A stretch of 64,000 bases of DNA from Brachypodium distachyon. Lineage: Eukaryota; Streptophyta; Magnoliopsida; Poales; Poaceae. Numbering within the stretch: the stretch's first letter is position 1; each line of letters starts with the position of its first letter. Under the pieces are notes generated by a model. The model did no database searches. It was not told where the DNA came from and saw only the letters and a program-made list of their open reading frames with translations. The stretch covers positions 22,093,501 to 22,157,500 of the forward strand of contig NC_016131.3 in assembly GCF_000005505.3 (NCBI RefSeq), written 5' to 3'. Below are positions 47,680-61,037 of this stretch, piece after piece. A program made the position numbers and the translations under genes.

Positions 47680-49150
47680 ATGGCTCAGCAAACAACAGAC
47701 ACTCCGACCCGTATTTGAGCCTTAGCCTTTTTTTTATCTTCCCCATTAAATGCCTTACTCTTTTTTGTCTCCCCCATTAAATGCAAAGTAAATAATTATC
47801 CAAACCATTTTGGCATGAGGACAAGAGATGAATAAATGTTGAATGGACTCCTCCGCGTCACAAAAATAACATTTCGTACATCCCGTCCAATTTATTTTGG
47901 CAAGATTATCTTTCATTAATACTCCCTCCGTTCATAAATGCTTGCCGTGGTTTTAGTGCAACCGTTCCTAAATGCTTGTCGTGGTTTTAGTGCAAATTTG
48001 TCGTGGTTTTAGTGCAAATTTGCACTAAAACCACGACAAGCATTTAGGAACGGAGGGAGTAGAATTTTACAGTCTCCACATAATAATTTTAAGTTTGAGG
48101 GAAATTTTTATTTCTAAAGATATTTCTGCGAAAACACCGCAGGGCTATCCATACTATCTCTGTACATAGATTTAACGGAGAATTCCCCTGAGGTAGTTAG
48201 ACTCCACGAAACTTATCCAGTTGGGTGGAAAGATTTACCGCCATTAAATGGTGGACTAAGGGTAACCAGGTTTTCCACTTATTACATGTTAGTAACCGTG
48301 TGAACTGTGAACCCAATGTTCTGAGGTACCGTCAATAAAACATCTGCAACAAGAATATTCTTCCATTGCACAATGTTAAATAATGATGAGTATTGAAGCG
48401 CAAGAGGGCTATCTCCCAGCCAAGTATCTTCTCAAAACGGAGTAGAAAACACTCCTCACTAAGTAGTTTAACCAATCATTTGCTGATTAACACTTATTTT
48501 TGAGGTCAAGCAGCTCGATGCCCAGTCTGCCCTGGTATTTAGGACGACAGATAATATTACATTTGGTAAGATGATATTTCCATTCTGGTCATTGGATTGC
48601 CAAAGAACCGTGATAGGCAGATATCCAATCGTTGTCGAACCCTGACGGGTATCTCAAGAAATGATAGCATAAACATAGGCATACTCGTGAGCACATAATT
48701 AATTAGAACAAGTTGATCTCCGTATGAGAGTAACTTGCCCTTCCAACATCCCAATTTTTTCATCAAAGCGGTCCTCAATCACTTCGACATCTTTATTGAG
48801 CAATTTCCTATAATGAATCGGAATCCCCAAATAGCGAAACGAGAGAGTTATACATTTACAGCCAAAAATCTGTCTATAGTCTGGCTGTTTCTCTTGAGTC
48901 AGATCGAAATGGAAAATTCACTCTTATGAAAATTTACTTTAAGCCCGAAAGTTGTTAAAAGATACACAGGATCAGCTTCATGTTAACTACATTCTCTAAA
49001 TCATGATCCATAAAAATAATAGTATCATCGGCATATTGGAGGTTTGATACTCATCCCTCAACCAGATGAGGAATGATGCCTTCCACCTGATCATCATCTT
49101 TTGCCCCGATCAATAAGAATAGCAAGCATGTCCGTGACAATCTTAATTAG
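47680..49150 (-). mobile_element. LINE fragment (RT and zf-RVT), minus strand
   Basis: Read on the minus strand, the order is that of a LINE: LQYADDTIIFMDHD (RT catalytic box, near 49050), LSGLKVNFHKSEFSIS, then KLGCWKGKLLSYGDQLVLIN and VLTSMPMFMLSFLEIPV (48.7 kb). A zf-RVT stretch follows, KDNLAKINWTGCTKCYFC then DAEESIQHLFISCPHAK (47.9-47.8 kb). Multiple stops and frameshifts show decay. Boundaries are approximate. A 138-bp Stowaway-like element is nested at 47922-48059. Confidence 0.88.
47922..48059. mobile_element. Stowaway-like MITE with internal tandem copies, nested in the LINE
   Basis: 138 bp between TA flanks with CTCCCTCCGTTC ends. Internally, GTCGTGGTTTTAGTGCAA occurs three times with small changes before the matching complement, so the element has grown by internal duplication. 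Confidence 0.85.
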
Positions 49151-50220
49151 ACTTAGACCCACCTTGTCACAACCCTTTCTGAGTCTGGTAGTAATGATCA
49201 ATGTCGTCATCAACCTTTATCCTCACACTTCCCCCTTGCACAAATTGGGTGATCCATTCACACCACTTGGGATCTGCTTTGTAAGCCTAGTACAAATTCT
49301 TTTCCGATTTGTAAGCTTAGTACAAATTTGTAGGAAAAACTTTGACCAACAACTAAAGTAATAATATTTGACTTATGTGTATGAAACTAAATAATAATAT
49401 TTAACTAAAGTTACACCATTTGATTTTTTTTCCAATTCAAATCTAATGATATCTCATTTGTGTTGCAAACTCACAATAACCTCATTGGTCTAATTCTGAT
49501 CAAAAATTGTTTGTATCTTAGAAACCGTAATTCTGTGTGTAACTTATAAACCAGAGAGATGGAGTATTCGGTGTGTAGCTTACAAGCCAGAAAGAGGAAG
49601 TTCTTAGCAAGGCCAAGTCATGATTAACTTTGCTTAGTCAGGCATGGCTTACACTCTGCTCCCTACTTCTTCCAGCGTTCACAATAAGTTGGGTATAACT
49701 TTGAGTTAAAAAAAAAATCTAACGTTGATATCCACTAATATAAGTATTGAATCCATGACTTGTTTGAGATTCTCTTGATGAGGTTTTGAAAACATGACTA
49801 ACACCGAGAATATTTTAAAAAATATTTTATAATAGCCATTTTTAATTATAATAGGCTAAGTATATCTACAAAATGCCTACATTGTATTCTATGAGTTGAA
49901 TATGCATTAGGTTTCTTGCCTGGTTCACCAAACCTTCTTCCGCCTACTTGTAGTTGCACTTGAACAACACTTATTATAGGGGGTTTCGATTGACATTATG
50001 AAAGCTTAAAGGTGCGTGTACAACAACCTTATGAATGAAGGGTGTCGTACTCTCAACAAAACAAAGTTGACATAACGATATTTTTTTAATAGATTCGGTT
50101 GCCTCTTTGGAGTGCGACCTAGTCCTATATTAGGAGCAATGTCAGGCAACGGGGTTACTATACTCTGGTTGATCATTGTCTATTCAACAGTAATCTCACA
50201 ATCAGTCCTAAGATAACACA
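49151..50220. other. Intergenic sequence, no gene recognised
   Basis: AT-rich. The string TTTGTAAGC.TAGTACAAAT is repeated near 49275-49330. Nothing else was recognised. Confidence 0.35.
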
Positions 50221-50759
50221 TCTTCTATATCTAAATAGGAGAACTCCACTACATGATTTCTCTCAACATGCAAGCATGCCACATCATCAGTCCCACCATA
50301 TGCAAATCTTGCATGCCACCTCATTAAGTCATGCTTTTTTTTTGAACCCATGCACGTATTCATTTGCATTTTTTCTATTATTCTATCAATTCAAACTATG
50401 CCACCTCATCAATCATGTTTTTTTAAAGGTTTTCTCTTTTTATACATCATTTTGTCACATACTTATGTTTTATTGTTTTAAAATGCAAGTCATGCATATA
50501 TATTTTTTGGAACCCATGCATGTATTCATTTACATTTTTCTGTTATTCTATCAATTCAAACTATGCCACCTCATCAATCATGTTTTTTAAAAGGTTTTCT
50601 TTTTTTATACGTCATTTTGTCACATACTTCGAATGTTTTATTGTTTTAAAATGTAGAATAAAAATGCTTTTACATATTTTTCTATTAGTTTTAGTTAATT
50701 TTAAGCATTTTTCATTTGTTTTAACATGTTTCCACAGCAAGGCGCGGGGCATCATCTAG
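50221..50759 (+). mobile_element. Probable non-autonomous Helitron, 539 bp
   Basis: Left end TCTTCTATATCTAAATAGGA after A, right end GCAAGGCGCGGGGCATCAT then CTAG before T. This fits Helitron insertion between A and T with 5' TC and 3' CTAG. The 3' hairpin is weak. Two tandem 166-bp units fill most of the element. Confidence 0.6.
50344..50675. repeat. 166-bp tandem duplication
   Basis: The two copies start at about 50344 and 50510 (GAACCCATGCAYGTATTCAT). They share CTATCAATTCAAACTATGCC and differ by scattered substitutions and T-run lengths. Confidence 0.85.
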
Positions 50760-51359
50760 TAATAACTATTCTTGGAGCCGGATATGTTCATCATAATAAG
50801 TATTCATGGAACCGGACACGTGCCATGCTTCCTTGTTCTTGATTCTTGGCTTCTCGGTGGTTGAAGCAGGTGGCTAAAGAAGTAATTGCGGAGTTAGTAG
50901 ATTCCATCTCAACTTCCTTTGATGGATGCCCACTATGTGGTTGTTGGGATGGGATCTCCATCGTTTCTTTCTCCCGTAGCACCTCCCATAGTCACTAATC
51001 CCTATAGATATTAGAGGGGCTCCCTTCAATTTTTAGGGTCACAAAAAACGAGCAATTTTAACAACGATTCCTGTTCAACAAGTCATTTTTTCTCTATGAC
51101 ATGTTGGACCTACTTGCCAATGAATTGATTCTTTCATTTTCCTCTTTTTGCTTCACAAGAATTCCTCGTTGGAGCAATATGGGCAGCCCAAAGCACGGGG
51201 TGGAGGTGGCGGCCGGGTGTGGGCAGATCAACGGCGCAGAGGTGGAGGAGACGGGTGGAGGGGCGAATAGGGGCTGCGTGTAAACAGGGGCCGGAGGGGA
51301 TCTTCTAGGAGCTTATTAAAATAGGAAGGGATTTGAGGGGATCTTCTATGAGCTTATTA
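50760..51359. other. Intergenic, with a GC-rich patch
   Basis: GC-rich sequence at about 51170-51300 stands out from AT-rich flanks but has no recognised coding content. The string GAGGGGATCTTCTAGGAGCT is tandemly repeated with variation from about 51296 onward. Confidence 0.35.
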
Positions 51360-51552
51360 GAGCATGTACAATGCAAAGTGCTAAGACAAGTGCTTACGAA
51401 AATAATCAAGCACTTTTTTAAGCACCAGTGCTTATTTGTATAGAGGAGGTGCCAAGTTAGGCATCTGCTTAGTCTAAATAAGCATCAGTGCTTAACAAAA
51501 ACCGGTTAATTTTTTTAAGCACCCACCTAGGTATCTTGCATTGTACATGCTC
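51360..51552. mobile_element. Tourist-like MITE (PIF/Harbinger type)
   Basis: 193 bp with inverted ends GAGCATGTACAATGCAA and its complement, flanked by TTA (51357-51359 and 51553-51555). A 3-bp TTA/TAA duplication is the PIF/Harbinger signature. The interior contains repeated AAGCACC-type strings. Confidence 0.87.
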
Positions 51553-51555
51553 TTA

Positions 51556-52132
51556 AAATAGGAATCCTAATAGGGACTCTGTTGAAAATCGTTTTTTTCC
51601 TCAGCCTCTAAAAAGTGGACATGGACCCTGTTTATAGACCATGGTCGAGCACCCCATAGAACTAAGCTTTAGAACAAGTTCGAAGGTGATAATGATCGGG
51701 CACCCCAGACAATTGGTTTCAGAAATCCCACCGAGTGCTCTTTTGTAGACCTGGCGACTGATTAGCCTTGCAGAAAATGTGTCCAGAAAGATCACAAGTC
51801 TGAGGAGTTAACAAATAGGAAACAGAATCCCCATTTTTTATTTGATTTTAACCGTGGAGTGGACAATAAACAAATTTAATTTGATTCAAGTCAAAACTCA
51901 AAAATGAAAATGTAATGCAGCACTGGATTTTGGAGGATGGAGAAAAATATTCACCATTACAAAACTCCTTGCAGGATTCAGATTTAATGGAAGAAACACA
52001 AGTCTTTCTTTGAGATGGAGTATAATTTATTTAACATAATTCCCTCCATCCTTTGCACATGAGTTTGCAAACTTCAACTCACACTCTAAAATTGTAGATG
52101 CAACCAGACATAAGAAATGTAAGATGTCGTCA
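51556..52132. other. Flank and 3' UTR of the ATP synthase gene
   Basis: The part next to 52132 is the probable 3' UTR of the minus-strand gene. Nothing else was recognised. Confidence 0.4.
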
Positions 52133-54876
52133 TCAACCGGTCAATGCGGCATTGAGCGCACTGTGAACATCCACTCCGATCTGAGCCTCAGCCTTCTCTA
52201 GGTCAGTTGAGGCTGAGCCAAGCTTGGCAGTGAAATCAGCAAGACCCTTCTGGACCAAACTTTGGTCAATCTGATCCAGGGGGACAGCCTCGACAGCCAC
52301 AACATCAGTAATGGAGTTTGCATGGACAAATGCAAAGCCACTGCTCACAAAGTACTTGGTCACGTCATTTCCCTCATGTACAGATAGAACACCAGGCTTC
52401 AGCTCTGCGATTGTGGAAACATGGCCTGGCAAAATACCCATCAGGCCAGTTGTAGCTGGTACCATTATCATGTCAACCTGAAAATAGCCAGACACAAGAT
52501 GAGAAGTGAAACAAACACAACATAGTACGAAATCACAAAAATTGCAGCACAACTAATAATTAATTTGCTTTGAACAACGAATTTTCACACCACAGACAAG
52601 CAGCAACAACAAACTTGATATTTAAGAACATACTATTTACTTTACTCCTATAGAAGAGTCGGTTAGTGGCGGCGGTCCGTCACTTGCTCCTCACCTCTTA
52701 TTGTAGAAAAACAACTTTTCACCTCTTTTTAATGCAAACAATTAAATCTATTACTCCGTCCGTCCCATATTAAGTGCCAACATATTACATGTATCTAGAC
52801 GTATTTTAGTATATAGATACGTATATTTAGACAAATTTGAGTCACTTAATATGGGACAGAGGGAGTACAAAATACTAACATGGTGGTGGTGTTTGGCACA
52901 AAAGCTGGGATAAATTTACTACTCCCTATGTCCGGAATTACTTGTCGAAGTATTACATGTATCTAGACGCTTTTTAAACATAGATACATCCATAATTGGG
53001 CAAATTTGAGACAAGTAATATGGATCGGAGGGAGTAGCAAATTTTTCTAATACATAAAAGTGGTTTTTTAGTCTAATTTATCTGTAGCCAGAAGTCTAAT
53101 TTGTTTAATCCGTAGAAATGCATGGGTATGTAGCTAGTCAGAGTAAAACCTTAAAACCGCAAATTCAAAGACTTAGCAATGTAAAGTGCAACGCAAAAAC
53201 AAACCAGATAGCTAAATACGATGCCAAGTATCTTAAGACAAATATTATTCACTATTCAGATAGACAATATTTTCTTATTTATATCATCATTCTATCTTTT
53301 GACAGATAGAGCATATTCCAATATAGGTTCACTAGAAACTCATGGGTTGCATTCCTAGATTAAGAAACCATCCCGCCATTCAGTACAATAGAAAGTATTG
53401 AAGTAATCCATGGCATATCATTGATATATAAACAATAATAAATGAAGATTAAGAATGCGTTTGTGCCAGCAAGCAAGCTAACTGAAACAAAAAACTAAAA
53501 TTCATAGCTAAACTAAACTAACATTTGGGTATAGATATGACAAGTCAAGGCGAAAGCTATGATTGTTCCAGACACACAAGGACAACTCTTTTATGTAACA
53601 CAGTGAACATACGGGAATAGCAGCTAACATGCAGTTTCATTGTATGAAACATAAGAAATAAGCTATATATCAATTAAGAAAACCTACACCAGGGATAACC
53701 GAGTTAATGACACTGAACGCAAATGCAGCTAAACATTAACCTTGATAAGGCTATAGCAGGAACACAGCACAATATGATGAGAGCACTCCTCATAGAAAAA
53801 ATGTAGGTCAATTGTCTTATATTCACTGTTGGGATCAGAACTACAGCTAAAAAACAAGAATAATGTACTTCATATCACAAGAAATGAACAAATCACATTG
53901 CAAACAGAACACTATAAACGCCAATATGGAAGTTAGAAAGACTGTTCATTCAGACAAATACTTAACTTAGACACACAGCAATATCAGCGAGGAAACTCAA
54001 GAGAAAGACTACAAATCATAAGGAAAAAAAATGTACAAAGAAGACAGGTTAAAATCCTCAATCTGAAAAATAAATTGAAAGAGCTCATAGAAGCCCACAG
54101 TTAATGCGCTTACACTACACACCCCAAAAGAAAACTGCATTTCCTTATCAATAGCAATAGATAACAATTAGGGGCTACTCAGTAAAGTCAACCAATATGT
54201 AGAATTTTAGCCTTCTTTGACATACACAATATTGTTCCATCCAAGGACATGGAGCTCTGGCATGCTTGGAGCCTTGGACATACCAACTGAGACATTATAA
54301 TACCTGATATATGATCCAATAAGGATCATGTGGGACAATTGAACACACCGCAGTGGTTCCACATAAATAATGAACGATCAAAACCGTGCCACGATAACAC
54401 CTTACAATGAAGATCGACGGTCCCAAAAGGAACCGCACACCGTTCCAGCGATCCAGCTTGATGAGCCAGATTCGCGACGGCCCTCTCTAAACGACAACGA
54501 GGCAAGCCCAACTGCAGATCGCACGAAAACTCGGAAACCTATAGATCTGAGATCGGGAGGCGGAGCGAAGGGGGCCGTGCTCGGGATTATTACAGTATAC
54601 CTCCTTGTTGTCGATCTCGGACTTGTAGGGCAGAACGAAGTTGACGGTGAGCTTGGAGGGGATGGAGGCCGGCGTAGGCGGGCGGGGCTTCATGGCAGCC
54701 AAGGGCGTCTGTGGGGGTTCGATGATGGTGGTCACCTTCTTCCACGCCTCCAGGAACGCGGGGTCCTCGCCGGCCTCCGCGGGCACCTCCGCCGTGGCGA
54801 GGGCCCTGCGGCTGACGGAGCCGCGGCCGGCGGCGGCGGCGCGGGAGGCCAGGCGGTGGGCGGCGTGGCGCAGCAT
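52133..54876 (-). CDS. Mitochondrial ATP synthase delta (delta-prime) subunit
   Basis: Subunit of the F1 central stalk, equivalent to bacterial epsilon; it couples proton flow to ATP synthesis in mitochondria. Two exons, 54876-54601 (92 codons) and 52477-52133 (115 codons with stop), give 206 aa, close to the family length. The first 25-30 residues ([20 protein letters not shown]) form an Arg/Ala-rich presequence. The mature part continues [15 protein letters not shown] and, in exon 2, [19 protein letters not shown] then the beta-sandwich region ([13 protein letters not shown]). A C-terminal helical part ends SALNAALTG. The intron is 2.1 kb and carries two MITEs. Gene intact. Confidence 0.95.
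52754..52865. mobile_element. Stowaway-like MITE in the ATP synthase intron
   Basis: About 112 bp, ends CTCCGTCCGTCCCATATTAA and GGGACAGAGGGAG, TA flank, shared TTACATGTATCTAGA core. Confidence 0.83.
52922..53034. mobile_element. Stowaway-like MITE in the ATP synthase intron, second copy
   Basis: About 113 bp, ends CTCCCTATGTCCGGAATTAC and ATCGGAGGGAG, TA flanks. It lies only 56 bp from the previous element and belongs to a different subtype. Confidence 0.83.
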
Positions 54877-55161
54877 TTCGTTCTCCTCTGTGGTCTGAGC
54901 TCGGGGGGATGGATGCGTGCGTGGGTGCGGCCTGCAGATGGAGATGGGGGAATGGAATTTGGGGTTTCGGCGATTTGGAGCCGGCGACGCGAGAGGAGTG
55001 GGTGTGGGGAGACTGCTGACCCTCTTTCTTGCCTTTGGGCTGGGCCTGGGCCTTTTGATTTGGTCGGGATGGGCCTGCCCAACGCTGAATGCGGCGGGCC
55101 GCAGGTTCTCGTCTGGAGTACTGAAGAGAGAAGACTTGAAGAGAGCTTGGAGTACCGATTA
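54877..55161. promoter_or_regulatory. Region between ATP synthase delta and the U5 snRNA gene
   Basis: GC-rich 5' region of the minus-strand ATP synthase gene, with the divergent U5 promoter beginning at 55162. Long open frames here on both strands are GC artefacts. Confidence 0.5.
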
Positions 55162-55172
55162 GTCCCACATCG
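55162..55172 (+). promoter_or_regulatory. USE of the U5 snRNA gene
   Basis: GTCCCACATCG exactly matches the plant snRNA Upstream Sequence Element (RTCCCACATCG). It lies 32 nt before the TATA element, the wide spacing used by RNA polymerase II snRNA genes rather than the shorter polymerase III spacing. Confidence 0.92.
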
Positions 55173-55203
55173 CTCAGCTTGGTTGGAGCAGTCCTCGGCA
55201 GGA

Positions 55204-55211
55204 CATATAAG
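55204..55211 (+). promoter_or_regulatory. TATA box of the U5 snRNA gene
   Basis: CATATAAG about 30 nt before the expected 5' end of U5 RNA. Confidence 0.85.
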
Positions 55212-55235
55212 AAAGCACCCACGCTCCCACTTCCA

Positions 55236-55369
55236 AGGCACGCAGCTGCGTGGTGAGCACAAAGCGAACTATTCTTTCGCCTTTTACTAAAGAATACCGT
55301 GTGCGCGCCACAGTTAAGCAGCATACGCTAATTTTTGAAGGGCTCCTTCCTCTAAGAGGAGGGTCCCAC
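55236..55369 (+). ncRNA. U5: U5 spliceosomal snRNA
   Basis: Core RNA of the U5 snRNP, which holds exon ends during splicing. The invariant loop I CGCCTTTTACT is flanked by an 8-bp stem (TATTCTTT and AAAGAATA). The lower part of the hairpin pairs GGTGAGCACA-like with TGTGCGCGCC. A Sm-type site AATTTTTGA follows at about 55330, then a 3' hairpin (GGGCTCCTTCCTC, loop TAA, GAGGAGGGTCCC). The upstream USE and TATA have the polymerase II spacing. The exact 5' and 3' ends are inferred within a few bases. Nothing disables it, so it is probably a functional member of a multigene family. Confidence 0.92.
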
Positions 55370-56001
55370 AAAACATATAAACGTTCTAAATTTTTTAATG
55401 CATCTTGTTTTATATGTTAAATAGAATGATAGGACTTGACGTCATCGATTTTAATAAGATGTGCAGCAAAGAGGCTTGACGTCATAGATAATAAGATGTG
55501 CTACTTTGCACAAATTTTCTGCAGAAATTGAACCATTACGCACTGCAGTTGAAGTTAGCGTGATAAGGTCAATTCAAGTTGTGACGATTCGGCCACGAAG
55601 CAGCTCTTTGCTACCAAAAAGAGCAGTACCCTCGGGTGTATCACAAAGATTTTGGAGCCCATCATTTACTGGTTACAGGATGGACCGGAGTTTGGGGCAG
55701 TGCTACATTTTTAAGGCATAAACAGTAGCTGCTGGCTGTGGAATCAAAGGTCCAGATTTACTAAACAATAGAGTGGAATTAGGTTACAACATTGACTCAA
55801 GTCTTCTTTTATAGCTACATTTCATCAAATGTTGAATAGACCAGCCAAGGCCGATGTGCCTGCATGATCAAGGTTCAAGGATGCTGGCTGGCAATTGCAC
55901 TATTAGGTAGTCTCTCAGGGACCTCTACATCAACCTGCAGAGCTCGTAGAAAGAGGTCCCCTATCTTTCCCTTCAATGCCACACCAAAGGTCACCTCTCC
56001 A
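55370..56001. other. Region between U5 and CK2 beta
   Basis: Contains two copies of CTTGACGTCAT with TAATAAGATGTGC 40 bp apart (palindromes TGACGTCA at 55437-55444 and 55477-55484). The part near 56001 is probably the 3' UTR of the minus-strand CK2 beta gene. Confidence 0.45.
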
Positions 56002-59683
<3,682 letters not shown>

Positions 59684-60690
59684 CTCTCGCCGCCGCCGGC
59701 CCCCCACGCTACGCTGCTCCCTTCCAGTTGCCGCGGCGGCGCCCTATCACCCGGGGAGAGCCATTGGAGAGGCGCGCTCGTGGTTAGGGTTGGGGAGGGA
59801 AAGGTAGGAGGAGAAGCGAGGGGAGGGGAGGAGCACGGGAGGGAGGTGGGGAGAATTTAGAGGTAACGGAGGGGTGGGAGTGAAAAAGTGGAGAACAAAC
59901 AGCTAGGAGGAGCTGTTGCCTATCGGAATGTCGTACAGATATTTTTGGCTGGCCATTGCTGTTGCCCTTGCCCGTTGGTGCGATCTGCCTGTTGCAGTCC
60001 GGCATTGATTTGGTTTAGCTAGATTGATTAGCTCGGACAGCGTGGTTAAGCACAGTACAGTCCAGTTTTGCAGTAGAGATGGAACTACGAAAGAACCATC
60101 TACTATAACCCCAAAAGAACCAGATTTCGCAATAGTAGTAGTATACTAATTAAAAATCCTTGAAAATCTGGTTTTGCTATTAGAGTGGATGAATGACGCT
60201 TAGTCAGACGTCAACAAGAAATCATCCGAACAATCCTTGTTTTGAAATTATAATACGGAGTAGTATTACTTTCTCAAAAAAACATTAAACTATTACAGCA
60301 TCAAACAACGACAACATTTTCAAATTTAACCTAAACGACCACATTACATTAAGAGCTCTCGATGATGAATACTTAGGAAAGTATCCTCCGTTTCATAATT
60401 CTTGTTGTAATTTTAGTGCAAACTTGAACTAAAACAACGACAAGAATTACGAACGGAGGGAGTACTTTATTTTCAAAGCATGCAATGCAAGTTATCCAAT
60501 TAAATTTCGTTTATCCGACTAATCTCATTTCTGTTTTAGGAAAGGTTCAGCACTGCGTATTTGAAAAAGTAGAAGACAAGCACAAACTAATAAATCATAT
60601 ACATTCCCACTCCAACTTGCTTTTCATTTGCTGCAGTTCAGGGTACATGAACCAATCATGAGGCTCCTTTCTAATTTGTTTCAAGAAATA
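59684..60690. promoter_or_regulatory. CK2 beta upstream region
   Basis: GC-rich leader and promoter of the minus-strand CK2 beta gene. It includes minus-strand AACCCTAA (59784-59791), a telo-box core. Further up, AT-rich sequence holds a Stowaway-like MITE at 60384-60462. Confidence 0.45.
60384..60462. mobile_element. Stowaway-like MITE
   Basis: About 79 bp, ends CCTCCGTTTCATAATTC and GAACGGAGGGAG next to TA. The middle pairs GTAATTTTAGTGCAAACTTG with its complement. Confidence 0.78.
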
Positions 60691-60723
60691 CTCCCTCCGT
60701 CACTTATTTTGGTACGGAGTGAG
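60691..60723. mobile_element. Minimal Stowaway-like remnant, 33 bp
   Basis: Both termini (CTCCCTCCGT and ACGGAGTGAG) and TA flanks are present but the interior is only about 12 bp. Confidence 0.6.
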
Positions 60724-61037
60724 TATATTAAATTCCTTATTCCGTTTGTTCAAGGTAAAAAAGGCCATCTATTTTTTATTTATCCTTGGCCTCACCACAA
60801 TATATATCTCATGCTGTCCCGACCACAGTACATGAAGTACCACAATAGTAGGACAGTATTGTCCCATAATTATCAGTGTACCGCCATGAACGTCCCTATT
60901 CCCACTTTGACATTCTTAAATCGATTTACTGTGGACAATTCGTGCAATCTCTTCTGTGGGCCAACTTCTTGAGGAACTCTTCGTAGCTGGCATAGATCTC
61001 CATTTTGAGCTGTTGCCATCAGTCAAGCATACCTTGC

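Noticed and set aside
54370..55324. 306-codon plus and 244-codon minus ORFs near the ATP synthase and U5 genes
   Set aside because: They overlap the real ATP synthase exon antisense or out of frame and run into the U5 RNA gene. Codon use is that of GC-rich shadow frames.
59684..59707. Upstream extension of the CK2 beta protein
   Set aside because: The longer frame begins with GTG, not ATG. The first ATG (59683) fits the family N-terminus.
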